From an uncultured Alistipes sp. (GTDB lineage: Bacteria; Bacteroidota; Bacteroidia; Bacteroidales; Rikenellaceae), in NCBI GenBank assembly GCA_900768015.1, contig CAAGBI010000050.1:1-33405 (forward strand): DNA of 33,405 nucleotides, in the 5' to 3' direction. Positions 32,171 through 33,405 of the stretch are shown here, piece after piece. Both the position numbers and the translations under genes were made by a program. The notes under the pieces were generated by a model that saw only the letters and a list, made by a program, of their open reading frames with translations, did no database searches and was not told where the DNA came from. Each line of letters begins with the position of its first letter. The stretch's first letter is position 1.

Positions 32171-32812
32171 ATGAAAAAGATTTGCTTTATTCTTGTAGCT
32201 GCGGCTATGTTTATCGCAGCGGATGCCAAGGCTCAGTTGGGCGTGGGCGTCGGTTACAATCTTCTAAACACAACAACTACCCTTGCCGATGAGAAGGAGG
32301 ATGACTCACTCAATGGCTTCTATGTGGAGGCTACCTACGGCTTTAACCTCTTGAACGAGAGATGGGGAACACTTGGCATCGAGCCAGGCATCCGCTACAC
32401 CTTTGGTGCAGAGGCAGAGCAGGAGGAGCTCCTTGGCGTCAAGACACGCGCAAGCCTCACCGAGCACTACCTCGACATCCCCGTGCATGTTAAGTATGGC
32501 TACGAGGTTCTCCCCTCGAAGCTCAGCGTACACGCCTTTGCGGGCCCCGTATTCTCTGTAGGTCTCGCCTCAACCCTCAAGGCAACGGCTGGCGACACTA
32601 CCGTGAAGACCAACAACTACAAGGAGAGCGACTACGGCCGCTTCGACCTTAAGATAGGCCTTGGCGCGGGCGTCACCATCGCTGAGCGAGTTAATGTCAA
32701 GGTTGGTTACAACTTTGGCTTGCTCAACCGCTACACAGGCGAGCAGGTAGAGGGCTACAAATATAAGAGTCATACAGGTGTATTCTATGTCGGCGCCGGC
32801 TTCAACTTCTAA
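32171..32812 (+). CDS. Small outer-membrane beta-barrel protein (PorT-like)
   Basis: This protein has 213 residues from ATG 32171. The SPI signal peptide ends at about residue 22 (DAKAQ). The mature part has repeating strands such as LGVGVGYNLL, FYVEATYGFNLL, GTLGIEPGIRYTF and the closing VFYVGAGFNF, fitting an eight-stranded barrel of the outer-membrane protein beta-barrel domain (PorT/OmpX-like size). The frame stays open to 32108, but the promoter at 32130-32137 rules that start out. The role is unknown; many such proteins are abundant in Bacteroidetes. A terminator follows at once. Confidence 0.87.
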   Translation: MKKICFILVAAAMFIAADAKAQLGVGVGYNLLNTTTTLADEKEDDSLNGFYVEATYGFNLLNERWGTLGIEPGIRYTFGAEAEQEELLGVKTRASLTEHYLDIPVHVKYGYEVLPSKLSVHAFAGPVFSVGLASTLKATAGDTTVKTNNYKESDYGRFDLKIGLGAGVTIAERVNVKVGYNFGLLNRYTGEQVEGYKYKSHTGVFYVGAGFNF

Positions 32813-32832
32813 TAAGACAAGTTTTACACAAA

Positions 32833-32867
32833 CAGAGGGTATCCTTGGCGGATGCCCTCTGTTTTTT
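32833..32867 (+). terminator. Rho-independent terminator of the small barrel gene
   Basis: A 12-base-pair stem (32833-32844 with 32850-32861, one T-G wobble) has a TTGGC loop and is followed by six T residues. Confidence 0.93.
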
Positions 32868-32893
32868 GTACCTGGGATAGATGACAGCTTATA

Positions 32894-33111
32894 TTGCGAA
32901 AGCGATGTTGCAATTTTTTGTCAGATGTCGGTTGTAGGTTTTGCAAAAGCGATGTTGCAATTTCTTGTCAGAAGTCGGTTGTAGGTTTTGCGAAATAAGG
33001 CTGCAGATACAACACTCGGCAAAAATCCCGACGATGGGTAGTACTTGAGCGTACGACCCATTGTCGGGACTTTTTGTTAGGGGCAGTAGATGTCTGCCTT
33101 ATTTTGCAAAA
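32894..33111. repeat. Nested-palindrome intergenic element, copy B, with 47-base tandem repeat
   Basis: Two 47-base units (32894-32940 and 32941-32987, three differences) lead into a 16-base arm (32986-33001) that is inverted at 33096-33111 with one mismatch. Inside, in the same order as in copy A, are a box ending CTCGGCAAAAA (33004-33025), a 19-position hairpin (33026-33044 with 33051-33069, loop TTGAGC), and a small hairpin GGCAG/CTGCC (33082-33098) with AGAT in its loop. Each 47-base unit contains AATTT(C/T)TTGTCAGA, the left-arm sequence of copies A and C. Confidence 0.75.
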
Positions 33112-33189
33112 GCGATGGGCTGAAATTTAGCGTCAGAGTGGCGCTAATTTGGTACCGATAAAGAAAAATAGCGGATGGGAACGCACCCC
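33108..33189. other. Spacer with degenerate left ends of the repeat family
   Basis: GCGATGGGCTGAAATTTAGC near 33112 and GCGGATGGGAACGCACCCC near 33171 both resemble the lead-in to the left arms of the repeat elements (compare 9258-9272). No gene, promoter or other signal was seen in this stretch. Confidence 0.45.
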
Positions 33190-33316
33190 AATTTCTTGTC
33201 AGAAGTCGTGAGATGTGGTAGCAAATGAGAACTCCCCGGATAGGATATACTAAGCGTATTTCCTATTCGGGGAGTTGAGTTTGATGCCGCAGATTGCGGC
33301 TTATCACAAGAAATTA
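33190..33316. repeat. Nested-palindrome intergenic element, copy C
   Basis: The left arm AATTTCTTGTCAGAAGTCG (33190-33208) is inverted at 33297-33315 with three mismatches. The main hairpin has 21 positions (33230-33250 with 33256-33276, loop TAAGC). A small perfect hairpin GCCGCA/TGCGGC (33286-33300) follows, with GAT as the loop. The right arm includes the TAA stop codon of the leftward gene at the window edge. Parts and order match copies A and B, though the box before the main hairpin is poorly kept. Confidence 0.75.
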
Positions 33317-33405
33317 GTTCATTGCCTGCTGGATAGCTACCGCAATAGCAACAGTTGCACCTACCATTGGGTTGTTACCCATACCGAGGAAGCCCATCAT
33401 CTCAA
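33314..33405 (-). CDS. 3' end of a leftward gene, unidentified
   Basis: The last 29 codons of an open frame read EMMGFLGMGNNPMV then GATVAIAVAIQQAMN and TAA on the minus strand. The codon choice is like that of the abundant-protein genes here, and the segment is rich in Gly, Ala, Met and Val, so it may be a helix packed in an enzyme core or membrane. The family was not recognised from so short a piece, and the start lies outside the window. The stop codon sits inside the terminal arm of repeat element C. Confidence 0.7.
   Translation of the reverse strand, partial: EMMGFLGMGNNPMVGATVAIAVAIQQAMN

Noticed and set aside
32894..33316. CRISPR array
   Set aside because: Only two 47-base units in direct tandem without spacers, followed by palindromic elements; no cas gene is seen.

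Overview
The window looks like a chromosomal segment of a gut-type member of the Bacteroidales, closest in flavour to Alistipes/Rikenellaceae. This is inferred from content and style, not from a database match. The reasons are: repeated TAnnTTTG promoter -7 elements, almost no Shine-Dalgarno sequences, lipobox and SPI leaders followed by Bacteroidetes-type surface proteins, a glycogen cluster of debranching enzyme, glycosyltransferase and GH57, and a radical-SAM/lipoprotein pair. No rRNA, tRNA, CRISPR array, IS transposase or phage structural gene was seen.

Layout. 1-5026: a long inverted-repeat element, then a tight rightward operon of a CaCA-type cation antiporter, an SGNH hydrolase-like protein, an MBOAT O-acyltransferase and a PAP2 phosphatase. 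This is probably an envelope module that modifies a surface glycan or lipid by acylation. 5087-7848: class II (B12-dependent) ribonucleotide reductase with a strong terminator. 7917-9125: OmpA-family protein. 9126-9403: a terminator-like hairpin and repeat element A. 9391-10831: leftward radical SAM/SPASM enzyme and its upstream lipoprotein, which carries a duplicated GVPFPDG motif. 10992-11228: cold-shock protein. 11307-13360: leftward 5'-nucleotidase lipoprotein and RNase HII. 13439-17973: nucleoside kinase and glycine decarboxylase (GcvP). 18222-21035: a large acidic lipoprotein of unknown role. 21218-25793: leftward glycogen operon. 25950-27062: HemW-like radical SAM protein, divergent from L-serine dehydratase (27161-28357). 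28424-28939: two small membrane proteins. 29087-32812: SLOG-fold protein, OprP-like porin, YeiH-family transporter, and a small outer-membrane barrel. 32813-33405: a ~500-bp gene-free repeat cluster, then the 3' end of a leftward gene.

Metabolically the window joins one-carbon and serine/glycine catabolism (GcvP, SdaA), glycogen turnover, nucleotide salvage and reduction, and envelope modification. The most unusual material is intergenic. One family of nested palindromes (three copies: 9272-9403, 32894-33111, 33190-33316) keeps its loops and mismatch positions while its stems change in a complementary way, and two copies overlap the stop codons of leftward genes. A second family (18-142 and 7725-7790) has a conserved core held between locus-specific inverted arms. 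The radical SAM/lipoprotein pair is the best candidate for a poorly described protein system.
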